Positions 44,472 through 56,282 of a DNA stretch of 64,000 bases are shown here, piece after piece; positions within the stretch are counted from its first letter, which is position 1; every line of letters starts with the position of its first letter. The stretch covers positions 124,001 through 188,000 of the forward strand of contig JASANC010005464.1 in NCBI GenBank assembly GCA_030248135.1, written 5' to 3'. The position numbers and the translations under genes are program-made. Source of the DNA: Theristus sp. LFF4_11. Its lineage: Eukaryota; Nematoda; Chromadorea; Monhysterida; Xyalidae. Under the pieces are notes generated by a model. That model saw only the letters and a program-made list of their open reading frames with translations. It was not told the origin of the DNA and searched no databases.

Positions 44472-47400
44472 TGAAAGCAAAACGAACAGTTGAACGTGGT
44501 GTAACTTAGAAATCGGCAGCAAAAAACAACAAAAACACTGTTTCGATCGCAATATTTACAGACAAACACAATCCTGTCCTGAGCAAACAATGAAAACAAT
44601 TCTGCGCACTAAACCACACAATGCGAATGTTCTTGTAACTTCTGAGACTGTAAGCGAATTGTACGACACCGGAATAAAAAATACGCGAGAAACAGAGATG
44701 AAACAAAAAAGGAATGTGTCAAAACAAGTTTGTGTAACCAGATCTAATACTTTCGGACAACGCGGTGATGATCACACAATTACCATCTGTTGCTGATTTA
44801 ATCGCCGTTTAATGTGGCGCGAAGCAAACTGAAACAATGACACGAGCTCAAAATAGTTTCTGACGGTTTTTTTTGTTTTACTATGATGATGTACAACTGT
44901 TGTGTGCGCTAAGAATCAGAAATAACTGAAATGTAAAACTGCAAAAGAAAAACTGTTTGTGAAAGGGTTCAAACTGTGCTTGACGTCATGAACAATTGAC
45001 AATTTGGCGACTGCCAAATGCTGCAGATTTTTCATAACAACGTGTGCCGGGCACGTTAATTGATTCGTGCCGAAAGCACGCACAATTTAGCAATCAGCGT
45101 TGTGCTCGGTTTGCGTGCTACAAATGTATTGATTTCTGCTAAAACAATGAGTGTTACGAGCAGAAAATATTGTTTTGAAACAACACATTGCAAAATATCA
45201 GCACAACGACGACGACAACACAGGTGCATGCTGCAAAACGAGTATGCGGCGAGTCACAATGAATATTATAATTTGTAAACGCAGCATAGCAATAAGGTAG
45301 TAGTAGTCAATGTTGAGTTGCGACAATGTACACGGGATTGAGCGGCAAAGATGTTGTGCATGTTGAGTGGACGCACACACACGCGCACACGCGCACAGCA
45401 CCACTGTTGACTGAACACCGTAGCGTGCGCGATCCGACGTTTTATATGCTCACACGCGGATCGACCTATATTTGCACATTTCACATGCACACACACACGC
45501 GTTCTTCTGTGTGTGTTTAACTGTGCCGTACACACACACGCACGTCTTGCGTCTGTCACAACAACAACCAACAATGTGCACTGTACAGTGGGTCAGCGGC
45601 AGACTATCAGGTGCACGCGCACAAACGCTTTGACCATTTGCTCCATACCGTTTCTTTGTACAGTTTTAAAACTTCCACACATCCATCCATAAGGGTGCGC
45701 GCGCGCATTTTAATTCATTTTCGGAGTGGTTTTGTTTCAGAGAGTGCGTTGCTGCGCGTGTGCGTGTGCGTGTTATCTGCCGATGTGCCATTGTAATCTT
45801 CACTGTACACCACCACGGTCACTAGTTGCACTTGATCTACACATCACAAACGGTTAATGTGCGTAGTGAATTTCTAAAATCTATTCGCCAAAATGACCTG
45901 CCACCCGTTTTTTCTCGCCCGTCTGCGGTGCAGATGATTTGTGCGTTCAAAAACGTGCGCCTAAAATTAATCACTAACATTGCACACGCGCGCTCTGCAC
46001 CGAGATTAGATACCGAAATTAAGAGAACGGGCCTGGGCGCATTTTACGGGCGCCAATGTATCTTCGGGGTGTGTTTGCGTTGTGTTTGCAAACTTGAATG
46101 TGCAATGCGTGCGCATATTTGGTATGGCCATTGGAACATTATGTAAATTCAGGCTGACACCAATTTATTTCATTTTGCTGCTATATGAGCAAACGAACGA
46201 GACAGGAATGACAATTGATGACCAGCGTTTTTACTGTTGACTGTGTGACACGTGACGTGTGCAGTGTGTACTTGCTGGTGCATTGTTTTTATAAATTGAA
46301 ACCACACAACCGCAGCAGTTATTAATATACGAACGAGTCAGGTCGAAAGAGCACCGTTATTTCGGGGCCAATAGCCGTCGCTGATTCTATCAGAGCCGCC
46401 CGCACGAACATAACGGGATGTTTGCAGACTTGTTTGTAATTGTGATGACAACTCTGCGGACACCCTGGTGGTGTTCTTGTTTTGGTGGCGCACGAACAAC
46501 AAACAATGTAATTCGAGCACGGCTGACGCTGAGGGTGTGTTGTTTTAACAACGTGACACACGCTTATAACGCGTTGATGTTGTTGATGCTGCCAGCCGCT
46601 GTCGACACCACTGATCATCTGCGTTGACCGAGCCAGTGGGCCATGTAGACAGTCGTGTTTGTCACTAATTATGCACAACGCAAAGTAACATGATCAACTG
46701 ATTGCAGGTGGATTTTTAATGAAATAACAACTTCAAAACATCAACTGATGCGTCGGGGTCAAAAACTAGATTGACTGAATCAGAGTTTTCTGATGAATCT
46801 TGGTGGTGGTGAGACAAAACTAATTCAAGAAAGGCACAACGTTGTTCACTATGAATTGTGTAAAATAATGCAAAAATAAAAATAAGATGGATGGGCCTTC
46901 TTCCGGTGAGCGAAAACGGGTAATCCGGATAACAGCAGAGTTCGTTTTTACCCAAATCTATGCCATGCCACGCCACGTGCGTGAACTTTGATGGCCCTGA
47001 CGTCACACGCGTCCAATAAAACACGATCTATGATTTTTTTCACTTTTAATCTGTGTAAAATCGGGATGAAAAACATGGCATTTGTGATCTGTTCTAGGGG
47101 TGGCCATTCAAGGTTGTAAGTAAACAAAAGTATGTACTCACCGTGGACCGAAAACTGCAAACATACAGCTAATAGCTAGTGATAGGCTCTTTTTTTCAAA
47201 TCAATTTGAGATGAAAACCGCTGCTACCAGACAACAGAAAAGCAACGAAAATCATGCGAAACGTATGAGAGCAAATGCTTTCCAAAGCGGAAAGACAACA
47301 AATTGATGCATTCATGCACGGTGGTAAAATAAAAAAAAAATTAAAAAAACTGGTATGTTCAGATGGATCACATTCTGTGGAGTTTGTAGTCTAGCTGCGA

Positions 47401-48615
47401 ACAATCTTTAAGAAAGCGCAGTCGAGTGTTCCAAACAAAAAACGAGCATAAATGTGATTTTCCGTAGTTTTCAACTGATTATATACGTCTGGCGCAATGT
47501 TCGGAATGCAATGTGATCAAGAATTCAGTGAGAAATGCGAAATGTTTTCGACAAAAACAATCATGACCGCTGTAATTTCGTTTTCGAATTATGTTGTTGT
47601 CTGTGGTCACCCATGCAACGCATTCATTCCTGTGTACGCGTAATGCAAATTCGTCCTAAACGTTTTTTTACCAAAAAAACAACAGAATTCGCAAATTGCC
47701 GTCATTCCCAAAAATAATCCACCTTTACTGCCTTCTATGGCCGGCTTTTTTTGGGATAGAATGATTTGTTTCCGAACTTGTTCTTTCGTTTCACGACAAA
47801 CGGAAATTAATGTATATGATTGGAAATAATCAATCAATGCTTTTTTACTGTTTTTTACTATTTCTACATTTTATTGAATATTCATAATTCGCAAAAATAA
47901 CAAATCCAACAAGGCGAAAGTCGACGGGTTGTTGAGCCGCAATAAATTTACAGGCGTGAAAAAACCACAATATTGATTGTGTGCACATTAAAACGGAATA
48001 TATAATATCAATATCAATCAACCATTGAGAAAGTACACAGGCGAATCGCTTGGTCAAGTCTGTGCGGCAGTGCGGTGTACCGCGGTGCACGTGCCGCCGG
48101 TCGAAACTGGATTTCCGGCAGTGCGCACCGTATCGCGGCCACTGCAGCTCGCTGCACAGCAGACCACACACCCGCACGTCCAGGGGTGGCGGGCTAAACC
48201 CCACGGGCACCCCCTGCAGATCGCATCTGATTTTCTCTATGACTGTACTTCTTAATTATCAGCCGCAAACAAATCAGTATCATCGCAAAAAAAAACAATT
48301 GACAAATGTCATTCAAATGCGTCGATGCATTATTTCGAACGGACTTTGATTTTCGTTAGAACGAAAGTCGACATGAAAACGTATATTCCATTTAAAATTA
48401 TTTTTCTTTCTTAAAATGGTCGCGTTGAAAATCCGAAAAACAGTCAAATCGCAAAAAAGTAATGAGAAACGTGATTACGATTGTGTATAGTCGATCGTGT
48501 GTGCGCTTTAAAACCGGTTTCACAATATACGATAATCATTTTCGGAAAAAGTGTTTTTTGAAATGCGGTGTTTTTTTCGAAAGGCAAAGGCACCATGACA
48601 TTGCAGTTGAGCGTT
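44472..48615. other. 4.1-kb region between collagen and Scratch-like gene
   Basis: Holds the upstream region of the collagen and the downstream region of the zinc-finger gene, both on the minus strand. CA/CG-rich low-complexity DNA lies at 45360-45560. A compact GC-rich island at about 48040-48230 stands out in AT-rich surroundings and reads open in more than one frame on both strands, but matches nothing I know. No RNA gene is recognised. Confidence 0.45.
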
Positions 48616-49915
48616 TCATCGTGAACGAACCGCTGTGAGGACGTTGGTTGATGAGGGGGCGAGCCGGGTGCACGCAGCGTCCTGGTGTTTGCTGAGGTAG
48701 CTGCGCAGTGCGAACGCCTTGCCACAGCTGCTGCACACAAACGGCTTCACACCTGGCATCATACAGCACATTGCGTTTTACTGGGACGGTCTGGCACAAG
48801 CAAGGGAACACAAATGTTCGGAGTTAAAATAGATGCTGAACATTGCTTCAAGAACAACTGAACCAAACTACGGTAAGCGTACCGGAGTGCGTTTGCGTGT
48901 GTGCCCTCAGATTGCTCTTGTCAGCAAACGCCTTCGAACATATGCGACATTTGAACGGTTTCTCGCCAGCTGCAATTGAACATAACCGATTGTTCATTGT
49001 GCATTCAGGCTACTTGAAAATATGTTCGAAAATTGGCTGGCATGATCGATGGAATACTTTAAAAACATTTTGAGTTGTTGGGGAAAAGACGTTCACCTTT
49101 TTTGTTGAACTATATTTTCATCAAAGCGCAACTACACTGGCCTGGGATTGTTTTTCAATGTGTCAGAGCGATGTTGAGAAAAGCTAAAATCATTTCGAAC
49201 AGCGAAACCAAGTGTACAGCAAACAGACTGTGCGTTCGCATGTGCCCTTCGAGCAGCCAGTGTCGACTGAATGTCTTTGTGCACACGCCGCACACGCGCG
49301 TGCCACCTGATTCAGCAAGCCCTCTTTTCATCGGTCCTGGAACACATGGCCATTGAATGGTTGTAAAATCTGTGCTTTCAAAATTCGGTTGATACTGATA
49401 TTGTTGTGTTATGTAATTCATTTTTCTGAAAGTTTTCCCGTACCTTTAGTGCCATGTTTCGCACGCAGCAGTGCAGAGGCTTTGCTTCGTTCAGTTTTGT
49501 CCGTCAGCTTTTCTGGTTGCTTTTGTGCGAATGGTCGAACCAGCAGCGGTTGAATCGGGGGCTTTGTCGTAACGTGGGGTGTCTCGGGCACAGTTTGGTG
49601 ACGGCTGTTGAACAGAAACGCAGGCAGTGCTGGCGGCGGCGGTGGCAGCAGCAGCAATGGCGCAGCAGTGGGCACAAACGATGGGCTGAACGCATGCAAC
49701 GGCTGTGTGGCCACGTGCAACGGCGATTGTGCGTTGAAGACAGTGGCCGCGTTGTTGGTGGCGAACAGACGTTGCTGGCACAACAGAGACAACCACAGCG
49801 ATGGCCATCGAGGCAGCGGCGTCTGTGCTGCGTCGGCGGCTGCCACGAGCGGACGCACCGGATGCGGCGCAAAAATGTTGCTTGGGCGGTGTGTGACTGC
49901 GTGCATCATCCACAT
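48616..49915 (-). CDS. Scratch/Snail-family C2H2 zinc-finger transcription factor
   Basis: Likely nuclear DNA-binding repressor of the Snail/Scratch superfamily (C. elegans CES-1 is a relative). Minus-strand exons join in phase: 49915-49444, 49336-49229, 48969-48883, 48752-48616, giving 267 aa as modelled. Exon 1 is Pro/Ala/Leu-rich and non-conserved. Finger 1 is '[21 protein letters not shown]', whose 'SR.WLL.GH.R.H' is a Scratch signature. Finger 2, '[20 protein letters not shown]', keeps the family's 'FAD.SNLRAH'. Finger 3 has '[18 protein letters not shown]' and ends in 'DAAC', a CCHC-like final finger matching Scratch 'ALKSYLNKH..SAC'. The two more N-terminal fingers usual in Scratch are not seen. 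An acceptor at 49937 precedes exon 1, so an upstream exon, perhaps with a SNAG motif, may be missing; the start at 49915 is provisional. Confidence 0.85.
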
Positions 49916-51001
49916 CAGCAGAGTGGTGCTGGTGATCTGAAAGAAATGTGTCGCAAGAATGGTTGCACAAGGTCGTTCGCAAAATAGTTCTATGGCGCAG
50001 CGAATCCAAAACAATCCACCGCAGTGAATTTACACATTTCAGTGAATCTTCAACTTTTTGAGGTTTTCGTCGCCGACACACATCTGGTCACTGACGACAA
50101 CCACAAATTCACAAGCTCAATTTGCAAGAACACAATTTTAAAGCCACCACGTGAAAGGCCAAAATTCACGTTCGGCGTTATGCCACACGGCAAATCAGCA
50201 GCCCGATTGAAGGAAAAACAGTAGTTGTACTACGGTAAGCACTCAGCTGAGCTAATGAAGTGCCGATTGATCTTGAGTGGCCTAAGATTGCTTACATGTC
50301 GGTGCTACTTTGTCGTGGAAGAAAGTGAAGCACCGCTCCGTAACTTGGACAATCGAATGAAAAACCCAAAACTACAAAGTGCATTGTGCTCTTAAACGGT
50401 CGATCGCAGCAGATGGACAGCAGAACTGATGCTTACTGCAGCATTGCTTCGTACTCTTCAGCTAATATTAGCACAACCAAGTAATAACACTTTGTTTTTC
50501 TGTGTCACATTATAAATTAACGCAGTATATAGCGGCGTGTTGCGCTTAATAGCAGCAAATACAAGCCGCAAATATGCATACCGTAACGAATGAAGGGTGT
50601 CATAAAAGACAATGCAGTGTGCATAAAGATTATAAAAAAGCAGAGCAAGCATCACACCTTTTACACAACCTGGCCGGTGCGCTCTCCGTTGAATTACGCT
50701 GCAATTCCGCGTATCCGCAGTTCACTTTGTGCTGATTTATTGCGGTCACCTTTTGTAGTGTGCCGTGCCACGGGGCAGGCCAGAACCAGGTACGAATGAC
50801 ATTGTTTTGTTGTTATGTTAGCATTGTTGCGAGTAGTGTGCTTTCATTCAATTGGCCCTGTAACACGTGCGTCGCACTATTGCATCTTCAGTAACACATT
50901 GTTCAACTATCCCTCGTAAAACTCCAATTCAAATTGGGTTCGTAAAGCCAAAGAACCGTTCCCATTCACTGCCGAACTTGGGAAATTAAACTGTTTTCGT
51001 T

Positions 51002-51222
51002 AACGTTTACTCAACAATTTGTTGGGTTACCACTCATACATTATGTATAGCTCAACCAAATTGACAAAATGTAGCTCACGACGTTGTTGAGTTGCATTTA
51101 CCACTGGTACATAGCTGTGCAAAATCATGCAGCACATTTATCGTACAACATCTTGGAAATGCTAATTTTGTTGAGTTACTGGCAGCTCACCATTTTGTTG
51201 AGTAAATTGTTGAGCAGACGTT
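51002..51222. repeat. Possible short TIR element
   Basis: 'aacgtttactcaacaattt' at the left and its near reverse complement 'aaattgttgagcagacgtt' at the right, with several internal 'ttgttgag' and 'ctcaac' motifs. The inverted ends are about 20 bp with two mismatches, so this may be a small MITE or chance. Confidence 0.35.
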
Positions 51223-51552
51223 CTCAGTGTAGTTGCACATTTACCCCGATTTCATGCATTTTTATTGTATTTTTTTCTTGCCGTGCAACAAACTGTACTG
51301 ATCACAATGTTGGGCAAAAAATGGAATATTAACAATATGCGATTTGAGAACATTGTTCATCTGGTGTCGGTTGCCTGTCTTGAATTCAAGTGGCTTGAAC
51401 TAATTTGGCTTACTTCAATAAGCATTGATTGTGCGTGACACGAGACAAGTTATGGTCCAATTTTCCATTGACTCCACATTTATAAAATATTAGCAGCTGA
51501 GCTTGTTTCAGCAACATCACACTGAGAAAAGGGTTTGCTTGACACCTGTACA

Positions 51553-51558
51553 TTTATT
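51553..51558 (-). terminator. Candidate polyadenylation signal of the nicotinic receptor gene
   Basis: AATAAA on the minus strand about 305 nt beyond the receptor stop codon (51864-51866). Confidence 0.4.
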
Positions 51559-51863
51559 GTTTGGAATTTTTCTCAATCAAAAAACCGAAAATGACAAAAA
51601 ATCACATGGAAAACACTATTTCTTTTGCAATCAGCAGCAATCAGTCTTGGTAGTGAATTAAAAATCGGTGGCACATAAATAAGATGTAAAACCACAGCTG
51701 CAACTGTAGAAACTGTAAGATGTTGAACATAATTGTTAAAAATTCCGTCTGATTGCATTTTTGGTAAATATACATGCACTGCAGATACTCTGCTGCTTAG
51801 CAGCCGAATGGCATTTTGCCAAACTCCCATGAACGCACTGGCACCGCGCGATTCCATGCCAGC

Positions 51864-54800
51864 TCATTCGCTGGCAACTTTGTCGAGACCGAAGAGCGTC
51901 TCATCGAGTGAGTCGGTCTCCTGCGCGTGTCTGACGAGCGGGATGATGATCAGCAGGAGCAGCGTGATCAGCACGGTCGCCAGGAGGAACACCCAGAAGA
52001 GCACGCGGTCGATCACCTGCGCCACCTGACGCCACTCGTTCGCGATCTCCTCGCACTCGTCGTCCAGCTCCTGGCGACTGATCAGCACCTGCAGCGTCTT
52101 CAGCACCTCGTCGTGCAGCTGCGAGCGGCCCGCGCTGGCGCCCCGCTCAGCCAGGTGGTCCGTGTCACTCGGGGCCACGTTGACCGTCGGAGGCACGAAC
52201 GTGCTGCGCACACGCAACGGCACCAGTTCAGCGTTCTCTCGTGCCGACGGCGTCACGCCAACGCCAACTGGCGTGTCCGTGTTCAGGGCACTGCCACCGG
52301 TGCAATTGGCGACCAACACTGGCGACCTCGACTGTGCGCTGGCGGTCGCCTGTCCGGAGCGTCTGACGAGCGCGGCACGCTGCTGGTGTTGTTGGTGGCG
52401 TCTGTTCTCGATGCCCATGTCGTGCATCAGCTCCTCCTGCATGTTGTCGATCGTCATCTTCAGCGACACCCGTCGCATCAGCGAGTTGTCCATGCGCGAG
52501 CGAGTGTTCGCGTACGGCAGCTTCATGCACAGAAAGCGACGCAGCTTGTCCAGGATCAACCAACGGATCCAGAATGGAATCTCCTTGTGGAACGGACCAC
52601 GGTGATGGAAGTTTAGTACCTGCAACGAAATAAACAGACATCGCGTGTGGTTGACGTTTTAGAAGTAGCAGTAAACGGCGCAGAAACGTCACGAGAACGC
52701 ATGGCCTACCATGACGGTCATGACGACGGAGACACTCGTCATGCCCATGACCACAGTGAGGTAGATGCCTGAAATCAATGTGCAATGTATTCCTGAAAGA
52801 GCAGTGCTGTTGCTGGCTAGGCATGGCGCGACGCACGAACCGATGAGCGGCATCGAGTCGCTCGTCTCGGGCATCTTCTCGGCGATGGCGAGCACGAAGA
52901 CGCTGAACGCGAGCAGCACGGTGATGCCGAGCGCGATCTTCTCGCCCGAGTCCGGCGGCAGACAGAAGACGAGCAGCGTCAGCGCGGACATCATCATGCA
53001 CGGGAACACCACGTTGTACATGTAGTAGAGCGTCTTGCGGCGGATGTGGATGAAGAACGTCACGTCCGGGTACGGCTCCGGACAGCACGTGTACTTGACG
53101 ACGCGACGCTTCTGGTGCACGTTCACGAGGTCGAACTCGCCGCTCACCACGTAGTTGGTCAGGTCGACGTTGCTGCTGCGATTCGTCACGTCCACTTGGA
53201 AGCCTGCGACGTTCGCCCGTAATCAGCGTCACTCAGAAAAAGTGAACATTTTGAACAAAAAACGAGAAAAAAGTTAATGTTGAACTGCATGCCGTGTGTT
53301 GCGCGTTCTTTCTCATGTTTTTGAGATGTTAATTTTGAACATTATTCTCGGTGCATGTTGAGTTTATCACAGTTTTCAGTCCGCACAAAAACACAACGAA
53401 CCATGATAAGTCCAGGAGCCAAATTTCAGATAGCACCGTTGACTGTCGAACGGAAAATAGGTGACGTCGATCTTGCAGGTAGAACGCAGCTGCGTCGGTG
53501 GTGGCCAGAACACGGTGCCGTCGTGGTAGACCATTGCTCGTGAACGCATGTAACCCGTCGTGTAGTCATCGGCACTGAAAGCTTCGGTGAAACTGAACAT
53601 AACTACAAATTTTGTTGGTAACCACATTTGTTCACATTCTTTGTGAACTTTACTTCTGTGAAGATCACAGTTCACGTTCTGCCAGTGATCGGGGTGTAAG
53701 TTTTACATACATAGGGGTACACATGGTACCAAATTTGATAACAAAACAAAGATCAAAAGCTTGGACACACTCATTAACACCGATGTGATGTAGTTATGGC
53801 TACTTTTGTTGAGTCAATGGAGAAGTTGTTCGTAATTTTCTTGTGAATGACATCAGCTTTAAAAACACCCCACGGCTTTCTACAACCTACATTTTTAGTG
53901 TCACTAACTTGTTGTATAGCACAATGTCGGGCAACCAAATCAAGTCGCAAGGCACCCGCAATGAATCGATACCACTGAAATCAGCTGGGTTCCACCTCAG
54001 CAACTCGTCGTTCCATTCCTGCATTTTGAAATCTTTTAAAACAAGTTTGGATTTTTTGAATTTGCATGAATTTGTGAAATTTAAATTCGTTTGTTTGTAA
54101 AAAAGTAAGTTGCGTTTTTCTCGAGTATTGTGTTATTCAAAATCTCATTCAACTCGAACTGAATCCACCATTGTTTTTTTTAATACGCATCTCTTTTGCT
54201 TCCTCGTTGCGCGCAAACAGAGAGCGCATCTGAAGTGATTTCATGTTTTGTATGCAGCGTTTTGAATGAATACGCAGCAACAAGGCCAATCCGAAGCACA
54301 ATGCGGCATAAACGCCAATTCGTGTTCGAGTGTTCTGTTGCAGCGAGCGCAGTGTGTGCATGTGTGATTGGCTTGGCACTGGCACCAGCGGTCTGTGTGT
54401 CAGCGACAGCGTCTTCGCCAAAGAACTCCTCTCTCATCTTTGGCGCCCGTGTGATAAATGCATTTGAAAAATATAATATTCCATGTTGACAATTTGTTAG
54501 CATGATAACGACGACACAACACAACAAAATGTGCACATAGAGACATCACACTGTGAAAAAGCAGCATTGCACACGCACACGAGCGCACAGCAGCCGAGCT
54601 GAGAAAGCAGCGCACAGTACCCCAGAAAATATGTACATACATCTTTGAGGGCAGGCTCATGAAACGATCGAATTAACATGGCAGTGCACTGCGACCGGGC
54701 ACACAATCAGCCGAGCCACGCCCACTCGAACGCACACACGGTGCAGGAATGCAAAAAAATAAAAAAAATGCCCTCGCGCGCCACAATTCATCTAAAATAA

Positions 54801-56282
54801 CGAAATTCACGGACTTTTATGCGTGCGACCCGGCTGTCGAGTGTCTCCGGTCACGTTGCAACAGCAGAAAACATATATCGCTCGCTGGCTTGCAACAAAG
54901 TGCGTGTTATGTTATTGGGGTTCGTGGTTTTATTAGCATATCAGGTGTTAGATCAGCTTTGCATTGAACTGTGCCAACTTATTCAGTTTTCAATTATGCC
55001 ACGCTGCAAGAAGTTTTACTATTGTAACGCCGGGAACAACATAACACATGGACAGCACTTACTTGGTCAAGCCAAACGTTGATCGTTAGCACTTGGTTCT
55101 TTTCGTCCTGCAAACAAAATACAGTGAAAATGTGCTTTAGTGGAGGATTGATTGACAGTCACATTTATAACTGCAAGCCACCTTGTGAGAAACAATGAAT
55201 ATTTGAACTGGTATCTTGTAAAAAAGCCACATGTAAAGCAGTCAAACAGTATATAAAAAACTGGAACGGTCTTCAGGAATAGGTTTCATTTGCAATTTTT
55301 TGACCAGTTTTTGTGACTGCACTTGAATAAACCTGTCCCATTATACACATTAACGTGACGCTTGCAGTGTTTTTGTGTTAGTGCAATTGAAACGTTTGTA
55401 AAGTGAGCGCCATCGACGTACCATATCAAAGATGTTCGTGAGCGTCAGTCCTAGCTTCACGACAATGGGTGTGCTTGCGTTGCGCACTGGTCGCACAGCT
55501 CGCTCGTAGTGCCGCATCAGATGGTACAGCAGTCGCTGTTCGTCCGTCTGTCTACTGAGCCACTGCTCTTGTTGCTTCTCCGGTGGCGTTCTGCTGCTGC
55601 TGCCACTTGCGTTCGTGCTCCCCTTCGCCACGTTCAAGTGATGGCTGTTCTGTTGGCCTGTGCAAATTTTGTGAAACTCAGCAAAAATCAACTCACTCAC
55701 AACTCCTGAACATCAAAAATCAAATCACATGCTCTCGCAGCTGTTCAAGTCACTGAGAATACGGGGCTGCTAAAACGCGGTTACTACATGCACATGCATC
55801 TTATGAGAATGTGAACGCTGTTTTAGTAATCACTCCGTAATCAAACGAGTAATAGTCTGTTTAGTAGCGAGCGACTTAAAGCTAAGAAAACAGTAAACTC
55901 AGAAAAAAACTAAGCTGTACGTACATGTAGATACTGCCTACAAAATAACCAGAATTTGTATGTCAGCATGCATCGTGCATGTATACAAATCTTGCTCAGT
56001 GGCCGTGTTGGTCAGTATCTTGGTAAGTTTTTCAGTGTTGACAATTCGTCGCGGAATTTATAACAAAGTTTCTAAACGGTGACATGACGACAATTGCTGT
56101 AACGAACCAGTGTCGACAAGCACAACCAGTGGCAGAATGATGAGCATCAGCGCAGCAAGGCACAGCGAACGCAGCACGCGCGTGCACACACGAATGACAC
56201 CAGGTGCCTCCTGGTTGCTGCTCCCGAGTTGTGTTCGTCTTGATGTCGCTGTTGGCAATGCGTTCTCTGGCACCATGCTCAT
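51864..56282 (-). CDS. Nicotinic acetylcholine receptor alpha-type subunit
   Basis: Cys-loop ligand-gated cation channel subunit. Minus-strand exons in phase: 56282-56108, 55657-55422, 55107-55063, 54018-53909, 53574-53402, 53203-52841, 52768-52710, 52619-51864, giving 638 aa. A hydrophobic signal-like segment ([20 protein letters not shown]) starts about 40 residues in. The extracellular domain has loop D 'VWLDQEW', loop A '[14 protein letters not shown]', the Cys-loop C(x)13C around '[12 protein letters not shown]', loop B 'GSWTYHG' and the vicinal cysteines '[13 protein letters not shown]' that define alpha subunits. M2 is '[20 protein letters not shown]' with Glu at -1' and 20' and Leu at 9', so cation selectivity is expected. 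After M3 comes 'VLNFHHRGP', a roughly 150-residue cytoplasmic loop and M4 ([20 protein letters not shown]). The start codon is provisional because the hydrophobic segment is not at the very N-terminus. I do not assign a named nematode subunit. Confidence 0.93.

Larger units (their letters stand above)
49937..51863. other. Region between Scratch-like gene and nicotinic receptor
   Basis: About 1.9 kb with no recognisable exon, though the 5' exon(s) of the zinc-finger gene should lie here. The receptor's 3' UTR occupies the right end. A weak inverted-repeat pair is found at 51002-51022 and 51200-51222. Confidence 0.45.

Noticed and set aside
46322..46678. Minus-strand 118-codon open frame with several Cys
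   Set aside because: No signal peptide, no recognisable domain and no supporting splice context. Length is within chance for this region.
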